From Ruminiclostridium sp. (GTDB lineage Bacteria > Bacillota > Clostridia > Oscillospirales > Oscillospiraceae): DNA of 60,819 bases. The stretch's first letter is position 1; the number at the start of each line of letters is the position of its first letter. A program made the position numbers and the translations under genes. The notes under the pieces were generated by a model. That model had not been told where the DNA came from and did no database searches. It worked only from the letters and a program-made list of their open reading frames with translations. Of this stretch, positions 24,960 to 32,871 are shown in pieces. The DNA lies in NCBI GenBank assembly GCA_017435425.1, contig JAFSFC010000042.1, positions 1 through 60,819 of the forward strand. The letters are read 5' to 3'.

Positions 24960-26174
24960 ATGAAAATTCTGGTTATTAACGCAGGCAGTTCTTCCCTGAA
25001 GTATCAGCTGCTGGATCCCGACACCCAGGAAGTCCTGGCAAAGGGCCTGTGCGAGCGTATCGGCATCGACGGCCACCTGAAGCACACCCCCACCGGCAAG
25101 GACGTTTTCGACGCTGACGTGGATATGCCCGACCACGAGGTCGCCATCAAGGAAGTTCTGAACATCATGATGCACAACCACTATGGCGTTATCAACTCCA
25201 TGGACGAGATCGACGCAGTGGGTCACCGTGTCGTTCACGGCGGTGAGGAGTTCACCAAGTCCGTCCTGATCGACCGCAAGGTCCTGAAGGGCATCCGTGA
25301 CTGCGTGCCTCTGGCTCCCCTGCACAACCCTGCTAACCTGATTGGCATCGAGGCCTGCGAGGACGTTATGCCCGGCAAGCCCATGGTCGCTGTGTTCGAC
25401 ACCGCATTCCATCAGACCATGCCCCCCAAGGCTTACATCTACGCTGTGCCCTACCGTTGGTACACCGAGAACAAGGTCCGCCGCTATGGCTTCCACGGCA
25501 CCTCCCACCAGTATGTCTGCCAGCGTGCAGCTGCTTTGCTGGGCCGTCCCCTGGAAGAGCTGCGCATCGTGACCTGCCACCTGGGCAACGGTGCTTCCAC
25601 CTGCTCCGTCAAGTTCGGCAAGTCCATCGACACCTCCATGGGCTTCACTCCCCAGGACGGTCTGCCCATGGGCACCCGTTCCGGCGCTATCGACGCAGCT
25701 ATCACCGAGTACATCGCTGACCAGCGTGGCTACTCCGGCAAGCGTGTTGAGAACGTTCTGAACAAGGAATCCGGCATGCTGGGCGTTTCCGGCGTCTCCT
25801 CCGACTTCCGTGATCTGGAAGTTGCTGCTGCTGAGGGCAACGAGCGTGCTCAGCTGGCTCTGGACATCTTCGCTTACAAGGTCACCAAGCGCATCGGTTC
25901 CGCTGCTGCTGCTATGGGCGGCGTGGACGCAGTCGTCTTCACCGCAGGTGTCGGCGAGAACTCCGCTACCATGCGTGCAAAGATCATGGAAGGTCTGGAG
26001 TTCCTGGGCCTGAAGATCGACCCCGTCAAGAACGATGTCCGCGGCAAGGAGCGTATCATCTCCACCGATGATTCCACCAATGCTATCCTGCTGGTTCCCA
26101 CCAACGAGGAGCTGATGATCGCACTGGACACCGCACGTCTGGTCCGCGAGGCAGAGCTGAACGGCGCTATCTAA
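24960..26174 (+). CDS. ackA: Acetate kinase
   Basis: A 404-residue ASKHA kinase that interconverts acetyl-phosphate + ADP and acetate + ATP, giving fermentative ATP. It starts MKILVINAGSSSLKYQLLD (the acetate/propionate kinase signature 1), has the HRVVHGGEEF catalytic segment, FDTAFHQTMP, GFHGTSHQYV, CHLGNGAS and GTRSGAIDA, and ends in the adenosine pocket FTAGVGENSATMR. No pta is adjacent, so phosphotransacetylase is encoded elsewhere. It has a strong promoter and terminator and is monocistronic. Confidence 0.97.
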   Translation: MKILVINAGSSSLKYQLLDPDTQEVLAKGLCERIGIDGHLKHTPTGKDVFDADVDMPDHEVAIKEVLNIMMHNHYGVINSMDEIDAVGHRVVHGGEEFTKSVLIDRKVLKGIRDCVPLAPLHNPANLIGIEACEDVMPGKPMVAVFDTAFHQTMPPKAYIYAVPYRWYTENKVRRYGFHGTSHQYVCQRAAALLGRPLEELRIVTCHLGNGASTCSVKFGKSIDTSMGFTPQDGLPMGTRSGAIDAAITEYIADQRGYSGKRVENVLNKESGMLGVSGVSSDFRDLEVAAAEGNERAQLALDIFAYKVTKRIGSAAAAMGGVDAVVFTAGVGENSATMRAKIMEGLEFLGLKIDPVKNDVRGKERIISTDDSTNAILLVPTNEELMIALDTARLVREAELNGAI

Positions 26175-26186
26175 TCATTACCTGTA

Positions 26187-26221
26187 AAAAAGTCCGCTTG
26201 CTTCTGGCAAGCGGACTTTTT
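26187..26221 (+). terminator. ackA terminator
   Basis: AAAAAGTCCGCTTGC (26187-26201) and its complement (26207-26221) form a 15-bp stem with a 5-nt loop and a T-rich 3' arm. Confidence 0.95.
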
Positions 26222-26231
26222 CTATGCAGAG

Positions 26232-26260
26232 TTGCAATTTGACAACTGATATGGTAGGAT
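26232..26260 (+). promoter_or_regulatory. Promoter of the DUF2461 gene
   Basis: TTGCAA (26232-26237), 17-nt spacer, TAGGAT (26255-26260). An alternative TTGACA at 26239 lies too close to the -10. Confidence 0.55.
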
Positions 26261-26293
26261 AAAGAAAATCACCAACAAGATAGGAGACATACT

Positions 26294-26959
26294 ATGTTTC
26301 AGGGATTTTCTGAGGCAACCAACGAGTTCCTCTGGGGCATCCGCTTCAACAATGAAAAACCGTGGTTCGAGGCCCACAAGCAGGAGTACATCGACCATGT
26401 CCAGGAGCCTCTGCGTCAGCTGGCCAAGGAGGTATATGAGAGATTTACCGCCAAGTACCCCGTTCTGCCGCTGAACCTGAAGATCAGCCGCATCTATCGG
26501 GATGCCCGCCGTCTCCACGGCCGGGGACCATATAAGAGCAACCTGTGGTTTACCCTGCGGATGGCAGGGGAGGACTGGGCCCAGATGCCTGCCTTCTGGT
26601 TCGGCATCCATCCCTCCAGCTACAACTATGGCATGGGTGTCTTTGACGCCAAGCCCGCCTATATGGCCCGGTTCCGAAAGGAACTGGATGAGCACCCCGA
26701 TGACTATATGAAGCTGGCTAAGGCCTTTGAGAAGCAGACCCGATTCGTCCAGGGAGCGGACTCCTACAAGCGCCCCAAGGGGAATCCCCCTGCCCCTCTG
26801 GACCAGTGGTACAACCGGAAGGGGATCGACATGGGCTGCTACCGTCAGGTGGACCAGCTCCTCTACAGCCGGGACCTGGTGGAGGACATCCTGGAGGGCT
26901 TTGACCAGCTCATGCCCTACTATCACTACTTTGCCGCCCTGGGCCGCCGGGGTGAGTAA
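26294..26959 (+). CDS. DUF2461 (TIGR02453) family protein
   Basis: A 221-residue cytosolic protein of a family with no proven function. Family marks are the opening FLWGIRFNNEKPWFEAHK, the KISRIYRDARRLHGRGPYKSN-like charged region (basic residues around position 70) and WFGIHPSSYNYGMGVF. The conserved Arg/Lys/Asn set suggests an anionic ligand (inference). Its stop is 3 nt from the end of the convergent crp-type gene with no terminator between them, so the two transcripts overlap at their 3' ends. Confidence 0.85.
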   Translation: MFQGFSEATNEFLWGIRFNNEKPWFEAHKQEYIDHVQEPLRQLAKEVYERFTAKYPVLPLNLKISRIYRDARRLHGRGPYKSNLWFTLRMAGEDWAQMPAFWFGIHPSSYNYGMGVFDAKPAYMARFRKELDEHPDDYMKLAKAFEKQTRFVQGADSYKRPKGNPPAPLDQWYNRKGIDMGCYRQVDQLLYSRDLVEDILEGFDQLMPYYHYFAALGRRGE

Positions 26960-26962
26960 GGT

Positions 26963-27616
26963 TCATTTCAAGATCTGGAATCGGTTCCGGTGATAGGTGA
27001 GGATCCCCTCGGCCTGCATTCGGGAGAGCTCCCGGGAGAGGGCGCTTCGATCTGCCCCCAGGTAGGTGGCCATACTGGCCCGGTCAAAGGGGATGGTGAA
27101 GGTGTCGCCCTTTTCTGCCGCATACTGGGAGAGAAAGGTAATGAGCTTCATCCGCAGGGTGTTTCGGGACAGGATCTGGACTCGCTGGTTCATGGTCAGG
27201 GTCCGGCTGGCCAGACAGGCCACATAGCGGTTGGATAATTCCTGGTCCAGGGGACCGGCAGGGGAGAGGGGAGCCTTGATGCGGGCGGTGCTCATCCACA
27301 GGATCTCCGCTTCCGTGACAGCCCGAATGTAGATGGGGGCATCGGTGCCCAGAAAGGCATAGGCCTCCCCAAAGAGGTCGCCGGGCTCCACATGGTTCAT
27401 GATGATGTGGTGGCCGTCGATGTCGTCCATGTAGACCTGGACGGTGCCGGACAGCACCAGTCCGAATCGCTGAAGAGGGAAGGAGACCTGGTGAAGAAAC
27501 TCTCCCTTTTCATATTGTTTTGCCTTTGCATCGAAATAGGACAGAGCATAGGCCTTGTCCTGGGGAGATAACCCCTGATAGAGGGGGCAGCTGTCCAGAA
27601 GAGCATGGTTGGTCAT
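26963..27616 (-). CDS. Crp/Fnr-family transcriptional regulator
   Basis: A 217-residue regulator: an N-terminal cyclic-nucleotide-like beta-roll (about 10-130, with LSGTVQVYMDDIDGHHIIMNHVEPGDLFGE in part), a dimer helix, and a C-terminal winged helix (about 150-217, ATYLGADRSALSRELSRMQAEGIL). It lacks the Cys cluster of FNR, so it should sense a small molecule rather than oxygen through an iron-sulfur cluster. The ATG at 27616 is 8 nt after GGGAGG; a GTG at 27625 overlaps that site. Targets are unknown. Its promoter is built into the terminator of capA. Confidence 0.93.
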   Translation of the reverse strand: MTNHALLDSCPLYQGLSPQDKAYALSYFDAKAKQYEKGEFLHQVSFPLQRFGLVLSGTVQVYMDDIDGHHIIMNHVEPGDLFGEAYAFLGTDAPIYIRAVTEAEILWMSTARIKAPLSPAGPLDQELSNRYVACLASRTLTMNQRVQILSRNTLRMKLITFLSQYAAEKGDTFTIPFDRASMATYLGADRSALSRELSRMQAEGILTYHRNRFQILK

Positions 27617-27645
27617 TTCTGACACCTCCCAACATGATTACCTAC

Positions 27646-27674
27646 ATTATAAGAAAAGTCCGTTGCTTTTGCAA
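27646..27674 (-). promoter_or_regulatory. crp-type promoter nested in a terminator
   Basis: Minus-strand TTGCAA (27674-27669), 17-nt spacer, TATAAT (27651-27646). The -35 box is the loop and adjoining stem of the capA terminator hairpin. Confidence 0.75.
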
Positions 27675-27685
27675 CGGACTTTTTG
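27654..27685 (-). terminator. Terminator of the hexokinase-like / flavodoxin / capA unit
   Basis: AAAAGTCCGTTGC (27654-27666) and GCAACGGACTTTT (27671-27683) form a 13-bp stem with a 4-nt loop. On the minus strand the 3' arm ends in CTTTTC. Confidence 0.9.
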
Positions 27686-27689
27686 CCTC

Positions 27690-28991
27690 TTATGCGGATT
27701 CTGCGGTTTGTGCCTGGGTATTCTGGATGTCATACTGCTGGCCCAGGATGTTATGGCAGCCCTCCAGGGCATACTGGAGCTTGCTGTACACGTTGGCGGA
27801 CACCAGAGAGGTGTCGCCGGACTCGTAGGCCTTCATCCCGGCGTGGACGTCCATGATGATGTACTGGTCGCCTGCCCCGGCACCCCGGTTCAGCACCAGC
27901 AGGGGAACGTAGTTCACGTTGGTGACGGTGGTCTCGCCGGTCTCGAAGTCCTTGGTGAGTTCCAGGTTCAGAACGGCGGTGGTGTCAGTGTAGTTCACGT
28001 TCACGGTAGCGGGGCTCTGGTTGGAGACGAAGTTGCCCAGGGAGTAGCTCACGAAACCGGTCCGGGTGGAGCCATCAGGGAGGGTGACGGTGCGCTCTGC
28101 CTGGATGGGCTGGGGTACGTGGGAATGGCTGCCCAAAATGATGTCGGCGCCATTGGCGATGAGGAAGTCAGCCACCTGATTCTGGTAGTCGTTCTGGGTG
28201 AACTGATACTCGATACCCCAATGGATCATCACAGCGATGGCATCGGCCTCCAGAGATTCTGCATGGGCCAGCTCGGCCTTCAGCTTGGTTTCATCCAGGG
28301 TGGAGCACTCGGCCATATAGTCGGTGTTGAACCGATTCAGGCAGAAGAGATTGCTGTCGTTGATGGGGATGCCGTTGGTGCCGTAGGTATAGCTCAGGAA
28401 GGCCACCTGAATGCCCCCCACATCCACCACCTGGATGCCCTTGTTCTCGTCGAATTCGGCCTGGGTGCGGTAGGAGCCCACGTGCTCCAGACCGGCGGCG
28501 TCCAGGGTGTCCAGGGTGCGGACCACGCCGTTAAACCCTTTGTCCATGGAGTGGTTGTTGGCAGTGGAGACCAGATCGAAGCCGATCTCCTTCATGTTGT
28601 AGGCCAGGGCATCGGGGGCGCAGAACTGGGGATAGCCGGAATAGGGAGGCCCGTTCAGGGTGGTCTCAAAGTTGGCCACCGCATAGTCGGCCTGCTGGAT
28701 CCAGGGAGCCACCTGCTGGAAGCAGTTCATATAGCTGTAGGTGTCCGTAGCGGCATCATAGGCGTCTTTGGTCTGGGGGGAGTGGCTCATGACGTCGCCG
28801 CAGACCGCCAGGGTGGCGGTGATGGGATCGGGATATTCGGTGGGTTCCTTCTGCTCCTGCTTGATCTGGTCGCTTCCGGTCTCCTTATGGCTGGAGCTGC
28901 CGGATTTGTTGTCCTGACGAATGCCCAGGGCAATGAGCAGGGCGCAGATGACCACCAGGATCAGGGCAAAGGAAAGAATTTTTCGATTCAT
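27690..28991 (-). CDS. CapA-family metallophosphatase-fold protein
   Basis: A 433-residue exported protein: an N-terminal membrane helix or signal anchor (residues 4-23), a low-complexity linker rich in Ser, Lys and Gln (about 25-55), then a PGA_cap (poly-gamma-glutamate synthesis CapA) domain with LAVCGDVMSHSP, ANNHSMDKGFNG, MIHWGIEYQ and GSHSHVPQP metal-site motifs. CapA family proteins act in the export of polyglutamate or in cell-envelope processing; no capB/capC is nearby, so the substrate is unknown. I start it at 28991 behind CGAGGG; a longer reading runs into the preceding gene. It is 14 nt after that gene. Confidence 0.9.
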   Translation of the reverse strand: MNRKILSFALILVVICALLIALGIRQDNKSGSSSHKETGSDQIKQEQKEPTEYPDPITATLAVCGDVMSHSPQTKDAYDAATDTYSYMNCFQQVAPWIQQADYAVANFETTLNGPPYSGYPQFCAPDALAYNMKEIGFDLVSTANNHSMDKGFNGVVRTLDTLDAAGLEHVGSYRTQAEFDENKGIQVVDVGGIQVAFLSYTYGTNGIPINDSNLFCLNRFNTDYMAECSTLDETKLKAELAHAESLEADAIAVMIHWGIEYQFTQNDYQNQVADFLIANGADIILGSHSHVPQPIQAERTVTLPDGSTRTGFVSYSLGNFVSNQSPATVNVNYTDTTAVLNLELTKDFETGETTVTNVNYVPLLVLNRGAGAGDQYIIMDVHAGMKAYESGDTSLVSANVYSKLQYALEGCHNILGQQYDIQNTQAQTAESA

Positions 28992-29005
28992 AATCAGCCC
29001 TCGTT

Positions 29006-29632
29006 TCAGCGGATAAAGTTGGTGTAGGATTTCCGGGGAAGTTCCGGCACAGGAACCTGGGCCTTGCCAGCCTCCATGGCCTTCATCACAAAGGCCATGC
29101 TCTGGGCCAGGACCTGGAGGGTCTGGACACCTTCGGTATCCTGGGTCACCTCTCCGGGTTTGTTTCCAAAGGCCAGAGGCCAATAGAGGGAGCCGGGGAT
29201 GATCATTTGGGCATAGTTGATGTAGTGGATGAGCTCATCGATGGCGTTGACGGCCCCTGCCCGGCGGGCCACCGCCACGGGGACACCCACTTTGAAGCGG
29301 AACTGGCGGCCGTTGTTCATGTCGATGCAGCCCATCCGGTCCATGAAGCAGCGCATGCCGCTGGTAATGGAGGCGAAGTAGACGGGAGAGGCGAAGACCA
29401 CGCCGTCTGCCTGGGTAAGCTTTTGGTACATTTCATTGAGTCCGTCGTCAGGCAGAGTACATGCATGGGTCTTGGCGCAGCGGAAGCAGCCGGTGCAGGG
29501 AGCCAGTTTGCTGCCGATGTGCATGACTTCAAATTCGATGCCCTCCTGGGCGAAGACCTCTCCCATCAGGTCTAGAGCGGCCTTGGTGTTACCGTTGGCC
29601 TTGGGGCTGCCGTTGATGCCAATGATTTTCAT
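29006..29632 (-). CDS. Flavodoxin-fold NAD(P)H-dependent oxidoreductase (iron-sulfur flavoprotein type)
   Basis: A 208-residue FMN reductase-like protein. It has the FMN loop GINGSPKANGNTKAAL at the N-terminus, then CTGCFRCAKTHAC, a cysteine cluster typical of iron-sulfur flavoproteins, and the flavin-binding SPVYFASITSGMRCFMDR region. It probably transfers electrons to a small acceptor; the partner is unknown. It lies between the hexokinase-like gene (18 nt) and capA (14 nt), in one operon. GGAGG precedes the ATG at 29632. Confidence 0.9.
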   Translation of the reverse strand: MKIIGINGSPKANGNTKAALDLMGEVFAQEGIEFEVMHIGSKLAPCTGCFRCAKTHACTLPDDGLNEMYQKLTQADGVVFASPVYFASITSGMRCFMDRMGCIDMNNGRQFRFKVGVPVAVARRAGAVNAIDELIHYINYAQMIIPGSLYWPLAFGNKPGEVTQDTEGVQTLQVLAQSMAFVMKAMEAGKAQVPVPELPRKSYTNFIR

Positions 29633-29650
29633 GGGTGTGTTCCTCCTGTT

Positions 29651-30943
29651 TCAGCGGTTGTAGAGGGCAGCGGCTGCGGAGCCCACGGCCAGCATATCCT
29701 TGCCGGTGCAGAGGGTGATGTGGTGGCCCAGCACGTCCCGGGTAAAGGACTGCATCAGGTTTTCCAGTCGGTCCTTCAGTGGGGGGATCTCCAGGGCTTC
29801 GCCGAAAGCACCCAGACAGGCAGGGGCTTCGGGGTCTCTGCCGATGCCGGCAAAGGAGGCCATGGCGGAAATCATGGCGCACACCAGGCGGACGGGACGG
29901 TCCAGAACGGCGTTGGCCAGGAAGAGACCGATCTCCCGGTCCTGGGGCTCCCGGCAGAAGTGGGCGATGGTTCCGCCTTCTATGGGGTCGTTGAGGAATT
30001 CGATGACGGAAGCCAGATCCATGGTGGTCAGGGACAGGAAATCCCGGCTGCAGCCGAAGGACAAAAGCTTGCGTTCGGCGGCCTTCAGCATCACCAGGCG
30101 GTAGGTGTCACCGATGTAATCGGTGGAGACGGCTTTCAGCAGCAGGTCCAGACCGGGAGCATAGCAGTCCCGGTCCTTGGGCAGGTCGGCCATGCCGAAG
30201 GGGATCTGCTCAAAGGAGGAGAACCCGCAGTCCATCAGCATCAGGTGGCTGGGGATGGCCAGCCAGCGGACGATCATAGAGCCGGGGGCGGCAAAGCCGC
30301 CGGCGATGTGAGTGCCCCAGACCATGCCCTGGTAGCGGCTCTGGCCGGGCTTTTCCACAGCGGCTGCCAACTGGATGGCGCCGGGCTGGGGGACAGCCAC
30401 CAGATTCAGGTCAGGGAAGCCCCGCTGGCTAAACTCTTCCTTCAGGATGGCCAGGATGGGACGGCCCTCGTAGTCGCTGATGTCCATGGTGCCGGGGAAG
30501 CGGCGGATGCAGGCATCCCCCTTGCTGTCGTAATCCATAGGGAAGGGGAGGCACAGGGCCACGTCCTTGGCACGGTCCAGCATGGGCTCCAGCAGTTCAG
30601 CTGCCGCAAAAAGGAGATCCTCCAGAGGGGCAGGGTAGTCCCGGCCGGGGACGGGGAAGCTGTCCTGTTCGGTGATGGTGGGCTTGCCGTTCTGGAAGGT
30701 CACCAGGCTGACCCGGACCTCCTGGTCATCGATCTCTGCCACAGCTACGGGCTGACCATCGGGCAATTCTCCAAAGGGTTTCAGGAAGGTGGGGAGCATG
30801 GGGATGGAGGACTTGCCTCCGTATAAAGAGATACGCATCTGCGTCAGAAAAAGTTGGGTGAGGGTGCGCAGGTCCATGTCCTGTTCGGACAGGCAGCAGG
30901 AGGCCAGCAGGCCTTCCAGCTGTGCGCGGGTGGTGGTGTCCAT
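29651..30943 (-). CDS. Degenerate hexokinase-fold protein
   Basis: A 430-residue protein resembling eukaryotic-type hexokinases: the stretch SSIPMLPTFLKPFG matches the (K)MLPTYV landmark, and LCLPFPMDYDSKGDACIRRF, LAILKEEFSQRGF and a late GSAAAALY match in position and type. However, the phosphate-1 loop normally DLGGTNFR reads AEIDDQEVRV, and the catalytic Asp of the VNDTVA motif is not visible (NLVAVPQPGA instead). It may therefore bind sugar or nucleotide without kinase activity. It is the first gene of a unit with a flavodoxin and capA. Family assignment is by pattern only. Confidence 0.6.
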   Translation of the reverse strand: MDTTTRAQLEGLLASCCLSEQDMDLRTLTQLFLTQMRISLYGGKSSIPMLPTFLKPFGELPDGQPVAVAEIDDQEVRVSLVTFQNGKPTITEQDSFPVPGRDYPAPLEDLLFAAAELLEPMLDRAKDVALCLPFPMDYDSKGDACIRRFPGTMDISDYEGRPILAILKEEFSQRGFPDLNLVAVPQPGAIQLAAAVEKPGQSRYQGMVWGTHIAGGFAAPGSMIVRWLAIPSHLMLMDCGFSSFEQIPFGMADLPKDRDCYAPGLDLLLKAVSTDYIGDTYRLVMLKAAERKLLSFGCSRDFLSLTTMDLASVIEFLNDPIEGGTIAHFCREPQDREIGLFLANAVLDRPVRLVCAMISAMASFAGIGRDPEAPACLGAFGEALEIPPLKDRLENLMQSFTRDVLGHHITLCTGKDMLAVGSAAAALYNR

Positions 30944-30980
30944 GGGGAAACCTCCTTTTCAGCAAAAGAGTCGTGCCTCC

Positions 30981-30986
30981 ATTATA
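30981..30986 (-). promoter_or_regulatory. Probable -10 box of the hexokinase-like operon
   Basis: Minus-strand TATAAT at 30986-30981, with no good -35 (best CTTTTA at 17 nt). GGAGGTTTCCCC precedes the start codon. Confidence 0.45.
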
Positions 30987-31008
30987 CCATCTTTTTGGGA
31001 AAGTAAAA

Positions 31009-31064
31009 GCCCCGGAGTGAAATCCGGGGCGTAAAAAAGAGACTGGCCGAAGCCAGTCTCTTTT
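31009..31064 (-). terminator. Two tandem terminators of the alcohol dehydrogenase gene
   Basis: Read on the minus strand, AAAAGAGACTGGC and its complement (31035-31064, CGAA/TTCG loop) come first, followed by TTTTTTAC, then GCCCCGGA/TCCGGGGC (31009-31030) followed by TTTTAC. The pair gives robust termination after the Fe-ADH gene. Confidence 0.88.
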
Positions 31065-31086
31065 AATAATACCTTGTAAGGAAGGA

Positions 31087-32241
31087 TTATGCGTACATAG
31101 CCTTCTTGTACAGAGCCTCGACGTCCTTCAGGGTGGTGATTCTGGGGTTGACCATGACGTTGCCGGACTTCATTGCGTCGACTGCCATCTGAGGAATCTT
31201 GTCCTCGGTGACACCAACGTCTGCCAGGCAAGCGGGGATGCCCAGATCCTTGTTCAGCTGACGCAGAGCAACGCACAGGTCCTCAGCGACGAAGTCAGCA
31301 CCGGCCTTCTTGCCAGTGATGTACTCGTAGATCTTAGCATAGCGCTCGTCGGATGCCAGTGCGTTGTACTCGAAGCAGGTGGGCATCAGGACTGCGTTAG
31401 CAACACCGTGTGCAACGTGGAAGAATGCGGAAACGGGGTGAGACATAGCGTGGATGTCGCCCAGACGGTTGTTAGCGAAAGCAATACCAGCGAAGGTGGA
31501 GCCCAGCATCATAGCGCAAGCTGCATCGACGTCGTTGCGGCGAGCGACGAACTTACGGATGTTAGCACCGATCAGCTCCATTGCCTTCTCAGCCATAGCC
31601 ATGGAGAAGGGGTTAGCATCGGTGTTGATGTAGGATTCCATAGCGTGGATCAGAGCGTCAACGCCGCAAGCTGCAGCAACAGAAGCGGGAGCGGTCATGA
31701 TCAGTTCGGGATCCAGAACTGCGTAGGTGGGAGAGATCTGGGGACCCAGGACGGACAGCTTGTAGTTACGAGCTTCGTCGGTGATAACTGCAGCGACGGT
31801 AACTTCGGAGCCGGTACCTGCGGTGGTGGGAACAGCGATCAGGGTGTCGATGGGGCCGGGAACCTTGCCAACGCCTTCGTAGTCGCCGATGGTGCCGCCG
31901 AACTTAGCAACGACGCCAACTGCCTTAGCAACGTCCATGGGGGAGCCGCCGCCCAGAGCGATGATAGCGGTGCAGCCAGCAGCCTTGTACTGAGCAGCGC
32001 ACTCGTCGACGCAGTCGGTGGTGGGGTTGGGAACGACGTCCAGGTACTCAGCGTACTTCAGGCCAGCGTCCTTGATGATAGCACGGACCTTGTCAACAAC
32101 ACCGATAGCTTCCAGACCGCGGTCGGAGATCAGCATAACGTTGTCGGAACCAGCAGCCTTCAGGAAGTCAGGCAGCTTCTTCAGGGCACCCAGGCCGAAC
32201 TGGCAGTTCTGAGGAATGATGAAACCAAAATCCTTAATCAT
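31087..32241 (-). CDS. Iron-containing alcohol dehydrogenase
   Basis: A 384-residue group III alcohol dehydrogenase that reduces aldehydes with NAD(P)H or the reverse. It has the NAD(P) site GGGSPMDVAKAVGVVAK, the second-motif region PTTAGTGSEVT, the iron ligand region LIHAMESYI with D-x-x-x-H type residues, and HAMSHPVSAFFHVAHGVANAVLMP with two further His ligands. Ligand count looks complete. It is monocistronic, with a promoter containing a palindrome in its spacer. Substrate (ethanol, butanol, 1,3-propanediol) is not resolvable by reading. Confidence 0.95.
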   Translation of the reverse strand: MIKDFGFIIPQNCQFGLGALKKLPDFLKAAGSDNVMLISDRGLEAIGVVDKVRAIIKDAGLKYAEYLDVVPNPTTDCVDECAAQYKAAGCTAIIALGGGSPMDVAKAVGVVAKFGGTIGDYEGVGKVPGPIDTLIAVPTTAGTGSEVTVAAVITDEARNYKLSVLGPQISPTYAVLDPELIMTAPASVAAACGVDALIHAMESYINTDANPFSMAMAEKAMELIGANIRKFVARRNDVDAACAMMLGSTFAGIAFANNRLGDIHAMSHPVSAFFHVAHGVANAVLMPTCFEYNALASDERYAKIYEYITGKKAGADFVAEDLCVALRQLNKDLGIPACLADVGVTEDKIPQMAVDAMKSGNVMVNPRITTLKDVEALYKKAMYA

Positions 32242-32333
32242 AGTAATCTATTCCTTTCCAAAATAATACTCGTTTGCAATTTATGTAGATTGACCAAATC
32301 CCGAATGGACTGGGTGAATCTCCTTGCACGTTT

Positions 32334-32362
32334 AGTATAACATTGAAATGTTCAACTGGCAA
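32334..32362 (-). promoter_or_regulatory. Fe-ADH promoter with palindromic spacer
   Basis: Minus-strand TTGCCA (32362-32357), 17-nt spacer, TATACT (32339-32334). The spacer contains the perfect inverted repeat AACATT-GA-AATGTT (32339-32352), which also reads TTGAA-CAT-TTCAA on one strand. A repressor bound there would block RNA polymerase; a redox or aldehyde regulator is plausible but unproven. Confidence 0.7.
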
Positions 32363-32423
32363 GTTATTCCCCATTGAAAATATGTACCAATATTAAGGGC
32401 GTCTTTTTGTTTACAATGTATAC

Positions 32424-32453
32424 TTGACAGGTGGAAAGAATTGATTTTACAGT
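32424..32453 (+). promoter_or_regulatory. Possible plus-strand promoter with no obvious gene
   Basis: TTGACA (32424-32429), 18-nt spacer, TACAGT (32448-32453), pointing into the structured region beyond. No plus-strand gene follows until the PBP promoter at 33279, so it may give an antisense transcript or be inactive. Confidence 0.3.
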
Positions 32454-32514
32454 CTGAACGCCTAAAAAACCGTCAATCTGCAACAAACGACTGCGGTCAA
32501 CGGGGGAGAATCAC

Positions 32515-32560
32515 AAAAACCTCCGAAAACCACCCCTTTTTGGGGAGGAGATCGGAGGTT
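32515..32560 (-). terminator. Long stem-loop downstream of 6S RNA
   Basis: AACCTCCGA (32518-32526) pairs with TCGGAGGTT (32552-32560) and an inner CC-A-CCCC / GGGG-A-GG stem (32530-32548) closes over TTTTT. On the minus strand it ends in GGTTTTTGTG. It would end any read-through from the 6S gene. 32565-32640 holds further short inverted repeats (TGCCA/TGGCA) and no gene. Confidence 0.7.
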
Positions 32561-32647
32561 CTCACTAAATGTTGTGTTTTTCGCTGCAGAATTCTCTGCC
32601 ATTCCACAGGGTTCCCATGAGGGCAGCATTCTGGCATTTTCACACAT

Positions 32648-32836
32648 AAAAAGCCCCGCACCGGCCGTGGGGACCCGATTAAAACCTGCACGTAATGGCA
32701 GGTGGGTCGCCTCCGCTGTGCTTCGTGCTTCCTTCTTCCAACCGAGGTCGGGAGGCCTGCAATCCACACAGCGAGTCAGCATCCCGTTTAAGAAATGTGG
32801 GTTTAAAAGGGTCCGATTCACGCACCAGGCAGGGCG
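32648..32836 (-). ncRNA. ssrS: 6S RNA (SsrS)
   Basis: About 190 nt, the size of 6S RNA, in an intergenic region, with the characteristic rod. The ends pair: GCCCTGC (32835-32829) with GCGGGGC (32659-32653), followed by CTGG/CCGG and GGACCC/GGGTCC, and the 3' arm runs straight into CTTTTTATG. Then comes a large open region holding a small hairpin ACCTGC...GCAGGT (about 32685-32704) followed by TTTTAATC on its 3' strand, the layout known for Firmicutes 6S central bubbles. An apical stem CTCGCTGTG/CACAGCG-GAG and CCGAC/GTTGG cap it. A TATAGA -10 box lies at 32848-32843, giving a start at the base of the stem. 6S RNA traps sigma-A RNA polymerase. Confidence 0.75.
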
Positions 32837-32871
32837 TTTTGTTCTATATTATGTTGTGGTGGGTCAGTGGG

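Noticed and set aside
32462..32821. 119-codon minus-strand open frame between the alcohol dehydrogenase and DUF1292 genes
   Set aside because: It runs through the 6S RNA structure and two hairpins and lacks a ribosome-binding site.
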